This document shows positions 1 to 7,357 of a stretch of DNA of 10,382 nt, in pieces. Both the position numbers and the translations under genes were made by a program. The stretch covers positions 1-10,382 of the forward strand of contig DCTZ01000024.1 of assembly GCA_002329485.1 (NCBI GenBank), given 5' to 3'. Under the pieces are notes generated by a model. That model searched no databases and was not told the DNA's origin. It was given only the letters and a program-made list of their open reading frames with translations. Position 1 is the first letter of the stretch; the number at the start of each line of letters is the position of its first letter. The DNA is from Caryophanales bacterium UBA1427. Its GTDB lineage: Bacteria > Bacillota_I > Bacilli_A > ML615J-28 > CAG-313.

Positions 1-5
1 CCACG

Positions 6-21
6 AAAAAAGGGATTTTTT
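6..21. repeat. 16-bp palindrome-like element, first copy
   Basis: AAAAAAGGGATTTTTT is identical to 5306-5321. Here it lies 30 bases upstream of the helicase -10 box. It could also be the tail of a gene that ends left of the window, since T-rich sequence follows (to about position 28), but no GC stem is visible. Confidence 0.4.
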
Positions 22-48
22 ATTTTTTCCCAAAAACAGGCGCTAATG

Positions 49-57
49 TGCTATAAT
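49..57 (+). promoter_or_regulatory. Extended -10 promoter of the helicase gene
   Basis: The sequence TGCTATAAT is a perfect extended -10 element (TG, one base, TATAAT at 52-57). No good -35 box is visible about 17 bases upstream, which is tolerated in extended -10 promoters. Transcription would start near position 64. The first in-frame ATG, at 56, overlaps the -10 box, so it would not be in the transcript and is not the real start. Confidence 0.7.
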
Positions 58-97
58 GAACAAAACAAAAAGCTTTTTTCGAAAAACGGTGATGAAC

Positions 98-2968
98 ATG
101 AAATGTCCAATCTGCGCTTTTGAAATAACATCGACATGCCCACAGTGCGGCTTTAAAATTTACGAAACCCCAAAAACGAATTTTTTAGGTCGCCTTTTTA
201 AAGAAAAGCCTGCGGAAATAACATATCAAAATAAAAGGGCATTATGTTTGATTGATTTTTGGCGTTTCTTTTGGCAATTGAAAACCGCGGACGAATATAT
301 ATCCCGAAAAACTTATCTAAAAAGATTTAACGACGAAGAAGAGAATAGTAAGTTTTTTCGGAACCTGAAAGAAAACCGTCTGTTGGATACTTTTTGCCAG
401 AAAGAAAAATTGGCAATCGAAAACGTGGAAAAATACCTAGCGTTATATGCCGGTTTCCCCGACTTAATCGATGAAATCAACCATGATTATGTGACCAGAC
501 ACCTGGAAAGCGAACAAGCTTATTTTGACGAATTGTTTAAAGAAGTCGACCCTTCAATCGTTTTGGACGAAGAACAGCGTCAGGCGATTCTGACCGACGA
601 AGATTATTGTTTGTTGATTGCGGGGGCGGGTTCCGGAAAGACGACAACGGTGGCCGGAAAAGTAAAGTATTTGGTGGATAAAAAACAGATTGACCCCAAA
701 GATATTCTTATCATTTCTTTTACCAACAAAGCGGTAAATGAGTTAAGGGAAAGAATAAATAAAAAATTAAATATTGATTGCCCGATTACTACTTTCCATA
801 AAACCGGGCTGGCTATTATCAACAAAGAGCAGAATGTAATTCATAGCAACGTGGTAAGCGAAGGCGAACAATTTAAAATAATCAACGAATACCTTGCCAA
901 AAATATTCTCGAAGACAAAGAATTGGTCAAAAAGCTGATTACCTTCTTCAGCTATTATTTGGAGATTCCCGAAAGCGCATATGATATAAAAAATCAGGAA
1001 CAATTATTCAATTTAATCGAACGAAAGGACCATTCGACTTTAAAGGATAATCTTGGCGAAGTTAACCTGCAGCTAATTCATTCCCGCACCAAGAAAAAAT
1101 ACACCATCAATAACGAGTATTTGCGTTCCATCGAAGAAGTGCAGATTGCCAACTTCCTGTATTTGCACAATATCGATTATGTATATGAAAAGTCGTATAA
1201 ATTCAAAATTCCTAATTCCAAAAAGCTGTATACACCAGACTTTTGCATTTCGCAAAACGGGAAAGAATGCTATATCGAACATTTCGGAATTTCCGAAGAT
1301 GGAAAAAACGATCGGTTTACTCAGGAAGAGTTGGAAAAATATTTGTCGCATATGAAATATAAAATCATGCTCCATAAAACCTACGGTACCGATTTGATTA
1401 CGACTTATTCGTCTTATCTTGATGGCAGAGACTTAATTGCGCATTTGGAAGAAGAATTGCTTAAAAAAGGGTTCGAGTTGAAAAGAAAAAACGATTTGGA
1501 AGTATATAACCAAATCGTTGCGCATGACAAAGAAAAGTATTTCAATAAATTCACTTTGTTTGTTATCAACTTCTTGAACAATTTTAAAACCAGAGCTTAC
1601 ACCGAACGCGATTTTGCGCTTCTTCGTCAAAAGACCTCCAATGTCCGCACCCTGCTTTTTTTCGACATCGTCGAACAAATCTATCTGTTCTACCAGGGAT
1701 ATTTGAAATCAAATAATATGGTTGATTTTCCGGACATGATCAACGAGTCTGCGCTTCTGCTTGAAGATATCGCCAAAATGAAAGACAAGATCCGGTTTAA
1801 GTATATCATTGTCGATGAATATCAGGATATTTCCAGGCAACGGTTCAATTTGGTGGAAAAACTTTCGAAACTCACTGATGCCAAGATAATCGCCGTGGGA
1901 GACGACTGGCAATCGATATTTGCGTTTGCGGGGTCGGAGATTAACCTTTTCACCAAATTTAAAGAGTTAATGGGTTATGCCAAAGAACTTCCGTTAACCT
2001 ATACATATCGAAACGCCCAAGAATTGATTAATATCGCGGGGGGGTTTATCCAAAAAAATACCAGCCAAATTTCTAAGCAATTGAAATCTCCGAAACACAT
2101 CAAAAAACCGGTTGTAATTTATACCTACAGCGAAGTCGATAAAGAAAATAATCAAGAAGGTCATAAAGTAATTGCAAGAAACCGCGCCCAAAAGGTAGAA
2201 GAAATAATCGAAAAGATTATTCAGGTTGAAGGATACGACAAGTCAATCCTGCTACTTGCACGCTACAATTTTGAGAAAAACAACCTGATAAACACAGGGC
2301 TTTTTTACGAAGGACGAAAAAACCAGCTTTATTCAAGGAAATTTCCCAAAGCCAAACTAACATTTATGACAGTCCATTCCGCAAAAGGTCTTGGTTTCGA
2401 CAATGTCATTGTCGTCAATTGCGAACACAGCGTATACGGCTTTCCTTCCCAAATCGAAGACGATCCGATTATGAAGTATGTAACTTTTTCCGACCAGTCG
2501 TATGAGTTTTCCGAAGAGCGAAGATTGTTTTATGTCGCATTGACCAGAACCAAAAACCGGGTGTTTATCGTAGCTTCGGAAAAACGTCCTTCCCGGTTTG
2601 TGCTGGAATTGATTGACGATTATCGGGACCAAGGTGTCGTTGTCCACGGAGACATTGTGAAGAACGTCAATGATTTGCGTCAAAACCGCTTGCGTTGTCC
2701 TAAATGCCATTATCCGCTTCAGGCACGCAAAAGCGTTGCCTTAGGACAAAACCTGTATATTTGCACCAACGAACCAGAAATCTGCGATTTTATGACCAAC
2801 GATATGCGCGGCAAAGGCAATATTCATTTGTGCGACAAATGCGACGGCTTTATGGTGGTAAAACCGGTGAAAGGGACCGACCGCTTTATTTTCGGTTGTA
2901 CCAATTATTTGGATAACGGCAAAGGTTGCAACAACCACTATCCGGTTGAAAGTTATCGGGACGACTGA
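98..2968 (+). CDS. UvrD/Rep-family SF1 DNA helicase (helicase IV-like) with N- and C-terminal zinc modules
   Basis: Probable 3'-to-5' ATP-dependent DNA helicase acting in DNA repair or recombination. I start it at ATG 98 (956 aa): ATG 56 lies inside the promoter, and GGTGAT at 88-93 can act as ribosome binding site. An N-terminal zinc ribbon (C3, C6, C14, C17) is followed by the SF1 motifs: Walker A GAGSGKTT (K181), TFHKTG, motif II DEYQD (from D573), motif III GDDWQSI (from G601), TYTYRN, motif V TVHSAKGLGFD (H760) and motif VI YVALTRTK (R817). The DDWQSI form is typical of helicase IV. Between Walker A and motif II is an insert with a TPDF...YIEHFG signature (D381, E394), resembling a PD-(D/E)XK nuclease core without the usual Lys. 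The C-terminus carries two topoisomerase-type zinc fingers (C867, C870, C889, C896 and C912, C915, C934, C944). The family is certain from the motifs; substrate and nuclease activity are inference. No terminator is visible after the gene, so readthrough into enolase is possible. Confidence 0.95.
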   Translation: MKCPICAFEITSTCPQCGFKIYETPKTNFLGRLFKEKPAEITYQNKRALCLIDFWRFFWQLKTADEYISRKTYLKRFNDEEENSKFFRNLKENRLLDTFCQKEKLAIENVEKYLALYAGFPDLIDEINHDYVTRHLESEQAYFDELFKEVDPSIVLDEEQRQAILTDEDYCLLIAGAGSGKTTTVAGKVKYLVDKKQIDPKDILIISFTNKAVNELRERINKKLNIDCPITTFHKTGLAIINKEQNVIHSNVVSEGEQFKIINEYLAKNILEDKELVKKLITFFSYYLEIPESAYDIKNQEQLFNLIERKDHSTLKDNLGEVNLQLIHSRTKKKYTINNEYLRSIEEVQIANFLYLHNIDYVYEKSYKFKIPNSKKLYTPDFCISQNGKECYIEHFGISEDGKNDRFTQEELEKYLSHMKYKIMLHKTYGTDLITTYSSYLDGRDLIAHLEEELLKKGFELKRKNDLEVYNQIVAHDKEKYFNKFTLFVINFLNNFKTRAYTERDFALLRQKTSNVRTLLFFDIVEQIYLFYQGYLKSNNMVDFPDMINESALLLEDIAKMKDKIRFKYIIVDEYQDISRQRFNLVEKLSKLTDAKIIAVGDDWQSIFAFAGSEINLFTKFKELMGYAKELPLTYTYRNAQELINIAGGFIQKNTSQISKQLKSPKHIKKPVVIYTYSEVDKENNQEGHKVIARNRAQKVEEIIEKIIQVEGYDKSILLLARYNFEKNNLINTGLFYEGRKNQLYSRKFPKAKLTFMTVHSAKGLGFDNVIVVNCEHSVYGFPSQIEDDPIMKYVTFSDQSYEFSEERRLFYVALTRTKNRVFIVASEKRPSRFVLELIDDYRDQGVVVHGDIVKNVNDLRQNRLRCPKCHYPLQARKSVALGQNLYICTNEPEICDFMTNDMRGKGNIHLCDKCDGFMVVKPVKGTDRFIFGCTNYLDNGKGCNNHYPVESYRDD

Positions 2969-3006
2969 CAATGCAACCGATTACAGAGATATTTCACTTT
3001 TAAATC

Positions 3007-3035
3007 TTTCCAAGATGTGGTATACTATATATAAT
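3007..3035 (+). promoter_or_regulatory. Enolase promoter region
   Basis: Two overlapping solutions are visible. One is the extended -10 TGGTATACT at 3018-3026 with a poor -35. The other is TATAAT at 3030-3035 with TTTCCA at 3007-3012 and a 17-base spacer. Either would give a short 5' leader containing the AAGGAG ribosome binding site at 3049-3054. Confidence 0.6.
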
Positions 3036-3065
3036 TGAAAAAATAAAAAAGGAGTTGAAAAAACG

Positions 3066-4358
3066 ATGCCATTTATTATCGATGTTTATGCCCGGGAAGT
3101 TCTTGATTCGCGGGGTAATCCAACCGTAGAAGTCGAAGTCGAAACCGAAAGCGGTGCTTTTGGTCGCGCAATCGTTCCATCCGGCGCTTCCACCGGTGAA
3201 CACGAAGCCGTGGAACTACGCGATGGGGACAAAAACCGTTATTTGGGCAAAGGCGTATTGAAAGCAGTCGAAAACGTTAACGAAATCATTGCACCGGAAA
3301 TCGTCGGTTACGATGTTACCGATCAATTGTTAATCGATAAATTATTGATTGAACTGGACGGTACCCCGACAAAATCCAAACTAGGTGCCAATGCAATTTT
3401 GGGTGTTTCCATGGCCTGCGCAAAAGCGGCAGCAGATTATTACGGAATTCCGCTTTACCAATACTTTGGCGGCTTCGGCGCCAAACAATTGCCAACCCCG
3501 ATGATGAATATTATCAACGGCGGTTCACATGCAGACAACAATGTCGATTTCCAGGAATTTATGATTATGCCGGTCGGCGCTCCGACATTCAAAGAAGCCA
3601 TCAGAATGGGTGCCGAAGTTTTCCATAATTTGAAGAAAGTTTTAAATGCCAAAGGCTTAAATACGGCCGTCGGAGATGAAGGCGGATTTGCCCCTAACTT
3701 GGAATCCAACGAAGCCGCTATCCAAGCCATCATGGAAGCTATCAAAAAAGCCGGTTATGTTCCGGGCAAAGATGTTTATATCGCCATGGACGTTGCTTCC
3801 AGCGAATTTTATGACAAAGAAAGAAAAGTCTATGTTCTTTCGGGCGAAGGCAAAGAATTTACCTCGAAAGAACTGGTTCATTTCTATGAAGAATTGGTTA
3901 ATAAATACCCAATCATTTCCATCGAGGACGGTCTTGACGAAAACGACTGGGAAGGCTGGGTTTATTTGACCAAAGTTTTGGGCAACAAGGTTCAATTGGT
4001 CGGCGACGACTTGTTTGTAACCAATCCGGAATACCTCAAGAAAGGTATCGAAATGAAGGTTGCCAATTCCATATTGATTAAAGTCAACCAAATCGGAACC
4101 TTATCGGAAACATTCGCTACCATCGAAATGGCTAAACGCGCCGGTTACACGGCAGTCGTATCGCATCGCAGCGGCGAAACCGAAGATACTACGATTGCGG
4201 ATATCGCTGTTGCACTCAATACCGGTCAAATCAAAACCGGTTCGATGTCCAGGACCGACCGGATTGCCAAATACAATCAATTGCTCAGAATCGAAGACGA
4301 GCTCGGCGATGTTGCCGTATACGGCGGATTATCCTCGTTTTACAATTTAAGAAAATAA
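3066..4358 (+). CDS. eno: Enolase (phosphopyruvate hydratase)
   Basis: Enolase converts 2-phosphoglycerate to phosphoenolpyruvate in glycolysis and is also found in the RNA degradosome of many bacteria. The 430-aa product is full length for the bacterial family. It begins with the typical N-terminus (AREVLDSRGNPTVEVEVE) and carries the SGASTGEHEAVELRDGD loop, GDEGGFAP with the catalytic Glu near residue 205, the signature LIKVNQIGTLSET with the catalytic Lys at 339, and SHRSGETEDTTIADIAVA. The Mg-binding acids SIEDGLDEND and GDDLFVTN are present. ATG 3066 is preceded by AAGGAG with an 11-base spacing. Enolase often sits next to pgk, tpi and gpm; here it stands alone, with its own promoter and a strong terminator, so it is probably a single-gene transcript with high expression. 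Nothing is unusual in the protein. Confidence 0.99.
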   Translation: MPFIIDVYAREVLDSRGNPTVEVEVETESGAFGRAIVPSGASTGEHEAVELRDGDKNRYLGKGVLKAVENVNEIIAPEIVGYDVTDQLLIDKLLIELDGTPTKSKLGANAILGVSMACAKAAADYYGIPLYQYFGGFGAKQLPTPMMNIINGGSHADNNVDFQEFMIMPVGAPTFKEAIRMGAEVFHNLKKVLNAKGLNTAVGDEGGFAPNLESNEAAIQAIMEAIKKAGYVPGKDVYIAMDVASSEFYDKERKVYVLSGEGKEFTSKELVHFYEELVNKYPIISIEDGLDENDWEGWVYLTKVLGNKVQLVGDDLFVTNPEYLKKGIEMKVANSILIKVNQIGTLSETFATIEMAKRAGYTAVVSHRSGETEDTTIADIAVALNTGQIKTGSMSRTDRIAKYNQLLRIEDELGDVAVYGGLSSFYNLRK

Positions 4359-4366
4359 GACAAAAC

Positions 4367-4413
4367 AGAAAAGGTATTGAATCAGTTTTTGACACCGGTT
4401 CAATACCTTTTCT
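4367..4413. terminator. Bidirectional intrinsic terminator between eno and the lgt-like gene
   Basis: A perfect 15-bp inverted repeat (AGAAAAGGTATTGAA at 4367-4381 with its complement at 4399-4413) encloses a 17-base loop. It is flanked by T-rich sequence on the plus strand and by a T-rich tract read on the minus strand. It lies between the ends of two convergent genes and can serve both. Confidence 0.88.
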
Positions 4414-4441
4414 TTAATATTGATTTAATTTTTTGTTATAA

Positions 4442-5212
4442 TCAATTCGCTTTTTGGGGATTGTTTTTCCTTTTTTGCATTAGATGTGGCAAAACCAACA
4501 ATACTATCCCGGCTATTATCGCAAGCAGACTCAAAGTCTGCGACGGGGACAATTTGCCGATAAAGGCGCCCCGGTCATCTTCGCGGGCAAATTCGATTAA
4601 AAAGCGGAACAAGCCGTAACTCATCAGGTAAATCGCAAATTGGTTCTTTTTGAGGAAATGGAGCACAAAGAACAAACCGAAGCAAAAGAACGATTCAATC
4701 AGTTGCGTTGGCACAACTTTTACCGGTTCCAACCCGTTTTTAAAGGCCCAACTCGGAATCGATCCTTTCGGGAAGACTATGCCGTACCAGGCATTGGTTT
4801 CGCCGCCGTGGCAGCACCCCGCAAAAAAACAGCCGATTCGGCCGAAAGCATGGGCTAAAACGATGCCGACGATAATATGATTAATATATAGGAGCATATT
4901 TTTACGTTCCCAAGGCACGAAGAAGTAAAACAACGGGATAAACACGATTACTCCGCCGATAAAGCCGCCCAGGTAGGTAATACCCTGCAGCCTAAATCCT
5001 TCGCTCGGGTTTTCGATATAATGGAACAACCCGTTGAAGAAAGTGGCAAAGAAAAGCATGCCGGCTCCGGAGATTGACAAAATAATAATCAGACGGTCGA
5101 TGGTTTTATCGGGCAGTTGATATTTCTTGGCAACCCACATCAGGTAGGCGACCATCGTCACGACCCCGATGGTAATCATTAACGGAAACAAAAATTCATA
5201 TTGATATAACAT
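4442..5212 (-). CDS. Lgt-superfamily membrane protein (prolipoprotein diacylglyceryl transferase-like)
   Basis: Classical Lgt moves diacylglycerol from phosphatidylglycerol to the lipobox Cys of prolipoproteins in the cytoplasmic membrane. This 256-aa protein has about seven hydrophobic segments and the superfamily landmarks: YLGGFIGG (80-87), FGRIGC (123-128), PTQLIES (168-174) and the C-terminal YGLFRFLIEF (199-208) with the conserved Arg203 and Glu207, followed by SPSQ (222-225). Two features differ from E. coli Lgt. The HGG motif carrying His103 appears as LGG, and GRIGNF appears as GRIGCF followed by AGCCHG, giving Cys128, Cys133, Cys134 and His135. This Cys-rich form is known to me from Lgt-like paralogues in Clostridia and Bacteroidetes. 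It may be the organism's only Lgt or a relative with another lipid or thiol-linked role, so I leave the symbol blank. The start ATG has TGAGGT at 5217-5222 with a 4-base spacing. The C-terminus is basic (HLMQKRKNN). Confidence 0.85.
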   Translation of the reverse strand: MLYQYEFLFPLMITIGVVTMVAYLMWVAKKYQLPDKTIDRLIIILSISGAGMLFFATFFNGLFHYIENPSEGFRLQGITYLGGFIGGVIVFIPLFYFFVPWERKNMLLYINHIIVGIVLAHAFGRIGCFFAGCCHGGETNAWYGIVFPKGSIPSWAFKNGLEPVKVVPTQLIESFFCFGLFFVLHFLKKNQFAIYLMSYGLFRFLIEFAREDDRGAFIGKLSPSQTLSLLAIIAGIVLLVLPHLMQKRKNNPQKAN

Positions 5213-5243
5213 GGTGACCTCACACTTTCTATTGTTACCACTA

Positions 5244-5252
5244 ATTATATCA
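5244..5252 (-). promoter_or_regulatory. Extended -10 promoter of the lgt-like gene
   Basis: Read on the minus strand, TGATATAAT forms an extended -10 element (TATAAT at 5249-5244). The best -35 candidate (TTGTAA, 5274-5269) is spaced at 19 bases and is weak. The transcript would start about 25 bases upstream of the start codon. Confidence 0.65.
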
Positions 5253-5305
5253 TAAAATTCCTTATTTTTTACAAATGATACTTAACAATAAACGGAAAAA
5301 CAAAC

Positions 5306-5321
5306 AAAAAAGGGATTTTTT
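5306..5321. repeat. 16-bp palindrome-like element, second copy
   Basis: AAAAAAGGGATTTTTT is identical to positions 6-21. The arms A6/T6 pair around a GGGA loop. This copy lies in a divergent promoter region where no gene ends, so it is not explained as a terminator. It sits 46 bases upstream of the -10 box of the downstream operon. The low complexity keeps confidence modest. Confidence 0.4.
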
Positions 5322-5344
5322 GCCGGTCTTGGTGTGATAAATGC

Positions 5345-5373
5345 TTGATAAATTACTCCCTTTATAGTATAAT
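5345..5373 (+). promoter_or_regulatory. Housekeeping promoter of the rsmB-rlmN-rsgA-rpe operon
   Basis: TTGATA (5345-5350) and TATAAT (5368-5373) are separated by exactly 17 bases, a near-consensus sigma-A type promoter. Transcription should start near 5380, leaving a leader of only about 11 bases before ATG 5391. The ribosome binding site AAGAAGGTG begins at 5376, so part of it may be upstream of the transcript start. Confidence 0.85.
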
Positions 5374-5390
5374 GAAAGAAGGTGAAAGAT

Positions 5391-6113
5391 ATGGAAATTG
5401 TTGAACGAATAACAAAAGCAGAAAAAAATATCAAACACAGTTTGTTGTTAATCAAAGTTTTGCTTCTTTTTTCCGACGACCCGGAAAACCAAAGGAAACT
5501 CGATTACATCGAACGCAAGTACCAGGATTTGCAATCGACATTAATGCTTTACGAACTAAAACTGAACGAAATCAACCAGGATGAAGCAGAAATCAATACT
5601 TTGTACAACCAAAGCGCGAACGACTGCGAAACGATTTTGAGTATGCTCGCAGAAATCAAGGAAGATATTTTTCCGCGCTTTAAGCTCGCCAGTATGATTA
5701 TTATCGATAACATGAACAACGAAACGCTGGAAAACTTCTATGAAGAATTAAAGCGTGTTTTGGGCGACTTCAACAACATTGACGAAGCCTGCGATTATTT
5801 GTATTACCATACCGGCGATATGTTATCCAATTTTATCACCGATTTGCTAGCTTACATCAAGGCTTACGCTCCGGAACGGCTTTTGCGACTGATTCCGATG
5901 GCCTACTTCGAAAGCAAACAAACCATTATCACCTTATCGTTTGTCGACTGGGTTCAAATCTTCAACAATATTCGCTTTACTTTGAAATATGTCGGCAATT
6001 TGGAACGGACCAAATATCAGGCTTTGATGGAACAATACCGAAAACTTGAAGTGTACTACTTTATCATCATTACCAGTCACAGTTCCAATCCGGTCGTGGT
6101 CGAAAACAAATGA
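5391..6113 (+). CDS. Unrecognised helical protein at the head of the rRNA-modification operon
   Basis: I do not recognise this 240-aa protein. The start is ATG 5391, with AAGAAGGTG six bases upstream; an in-frame GTG at 5382 is part of that ribosome binding site. It has no signal peptide and no convincing membrane segment; LLLIKVLLLF near residue 20 is hydrophobic but short. The sequence is rich in Glu, Lys, Leu and Ile and appears almost wholly alpha-helical, with heptad-like stretches over about residues 35-95 suggesting a coiled coil. The C-terminal part holds aromatic-rich segments (DYLYYHTGDMLSNF, FVDWVQIFNNI, KLEVYYFIIITS). No catalytic or metal-binding motif is seen. Its stop overlaps the rsmB start (ATGA), so the two are translationally coupled. 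In B. subtilis, def and fmt precede rsmB; this gene occupies that place. A role linked to ribosome maturation is only a guess from position. Confidence 0.85.
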   Translation: MEIVERITKAEKNIKHSLLLIKVLLLFSDDPENQRKLDYIERKYQDLQSTLMLYELKLNEINQDEAEINTLYNQSANDCETILSMLAEIKEDIFPRFKLASMIIIDNMNNETLENFYEELKRVLGDFNNIDEACDYLYYHTGDMLSNFITDLLAYIKAYAPERLLRLIPMAYFESKQTIITLSFVDWVQIFNNIRFTLKYVGNLERTKYQALMEQYRKLEVYYFIIITSHSSNPVVVENK

Positions 6114-7357
6114 TGATGGATTTTGCCCTTCAGGCTGTTACCAGGATAATTAACGAAGGGGCTTATTGCAATATCGCCGTCAATGAGGTATTGCAAAAAG
6201 CCAATTTTTCCAACCACGAAAAAAGGCTTTTTACGCATATTGTCCTCGGGACTGTCGAAAATAAAATACGAATCGATTACTATTTGGCGCCTTTGATTAA
6301 AGGCAAAAGAATTAAACCATACCTAAAAAACACCCTGCGTATGGGTTTTTATATGTTAGACGAGATGCGTCTTGCACCTCATTATGTCGTGAATACCTTG
6401 GTTCAGATGATTAAGAAGCAAGACTTTAAAGGCTCGCAGTTTGTAAACGGTGTTTTAAGGTCGTATCAACAATTGCCTAAACCGGATTTAACCAAATTGC
6501 CTCGCAAAGAATATTGGCACCTTAAATTCAGTATGCCACTGGATTTGCTTAATTTGTTGATAGATCAATATCCGGACCGAGTCGAAAGCATTTTGGAAGA
6601 AATGCAAAAACCGACTCCGAATTATTATCGCATCAATACGCTGAAAATCAAACCCGAAGAAGCGGTTCGGCTTCTCCAAAAAGACAAAATCGATTTTCAA
6701 ATTGAAGATGATTGTCTTATTACCAAGACCAGTTTACTGAATCACTCCCTTTTCATAGAAGGAAAAATCATCGCCCAAAACCCTTCGAGCATTAAAGTTG
6801 CCAAAACAGTCGGACCGAAACCGAACGACGTAGTTTTGGACATTTGCGCGGGACTCGGAACCAAATCGATGCACCTGGCAGACTTAATGGAAAACCGGGG
6901 CGAAATCGTTGCCTGCGATATTTATCCCCATAAACTGCGTTTGGTGGAAGAAAGCGCCAAAAAACTCGGGGTGGAAATCGTCAAAACGGTTTTAGCGGAT
7001 GCCACGGTTTATCGGTTTGAAAAGAAGTTCGACCATGTTTTGGTCGATGCCCCTTGTTCGGGTTTGGGAGTGATGGCGCATAAAGTCGATTTAAAATACC
7101 AAATGACTTTGGAAAAAATCACCGAATTGACCGAACTACAGAAAAAGATATTGGAAAATGCGGCGGGTTTTGTAAAAAACGGCGGAACGCTTACTTACAG
7201 CACCTGCACGATCAACAAAAACGAAAACGAAGAACAAATCAAACAATTTTTAAGCAACCATCAAGAATTCGAAAAAGTTTATGAAGCATCATTCTTGCCG
7301 GGTGTTTCCGGCGACGGTTTTTATATTTGCAAAATGATTAGAAAGGATTGCATGTGA
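6110..7357 (+). CDS. rsmB: 16S rRNA (cytosine-967-C5)-methyltransferase RsmB
   Basis: RsmB transfers a methyl group from SAM to C5 of C967 of 16S rRNA. The 415-aa product has an N-terminal NusB-like RNA-binding domain (about residues 1-130) and a C-terminal Rossmann methyltransferase. Visible motifs are IAQNPSS (221-227), SAM motif I DICAGLGTKS (244-253), motif IV DAPCSGLG (313-320) with Cys316, and motif VI YSTCTINKNENEEQI with the nucleophile Cys366. Both catalytic cysteines are intact. Motif I is divergent: most RsmB proteins have CAAPGGKT, whereas this has CAGLGTKS. Three in-frame ATG codons in a row (6110, 6113, 6116) overlap the upstream stop, and no strong Shine-Dalgarno precedes them, so translation probably depends on coupling. 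The stop overlaps the rlmN start by four bases. Confidence 0.95.
   Translation: MMMDFALQAVTRIINEGAYCNIAVNEVLQKANFSNHEKRLFTHIVLGTVENKIRIDYYLAPLIKGKRIKPYLKNTLRMGFYMLDEMRLAPHYVVNTLVQMIKKQDFKGSQFVNGVLRSYQQLPKPDLTKLPRKEYWHLKFSMPLDLLNLLIDQYPDRVESILEEMQKPTPNYYRINTLKIKPEEAVRLLQKDKIDFQIEDDCLITKTSLLNHSLFIEGKIIAQNPSSIKVAKTVGPKPNDVVLDICAGLGTKSMHLADLMENRGEIVACDIYPHKLRLVEESAKKLGVEIVKTVLADATVYRFEKKFDHVLVDAPCSGLGVMAHKVDLKYQMTLEKITELTELQKKILENAAGFVKNGGTLTYSTCTINKNENEEQIKQFLSNHQEFEKVYEASFLPGVSGDGFYICKMIRKDCM

Noticed and set aside
56..97. Upstream in-frame ATG at 56 extending the helicase by 14 residues
   Set aside because: The ATG overlaps the TATAAT box and has no ribosome binding site; the zinc ribbon begins cleanly at ATG 98.
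2971..3003. Ten-codon ORF (MQPITEIFHF) just after the helicase stop
   Set aside because: No ribosome binding site, no recognisable similarity, and its end overlaps the enolase promoter region.
4640..4880. Two plus-strand ORFs of 72-76 codons opposite the lgt-like gene
   Set aside because: They have no ribosome binding sites and non-protein-like composition; they are reflections of the minus-strand membrane protein.
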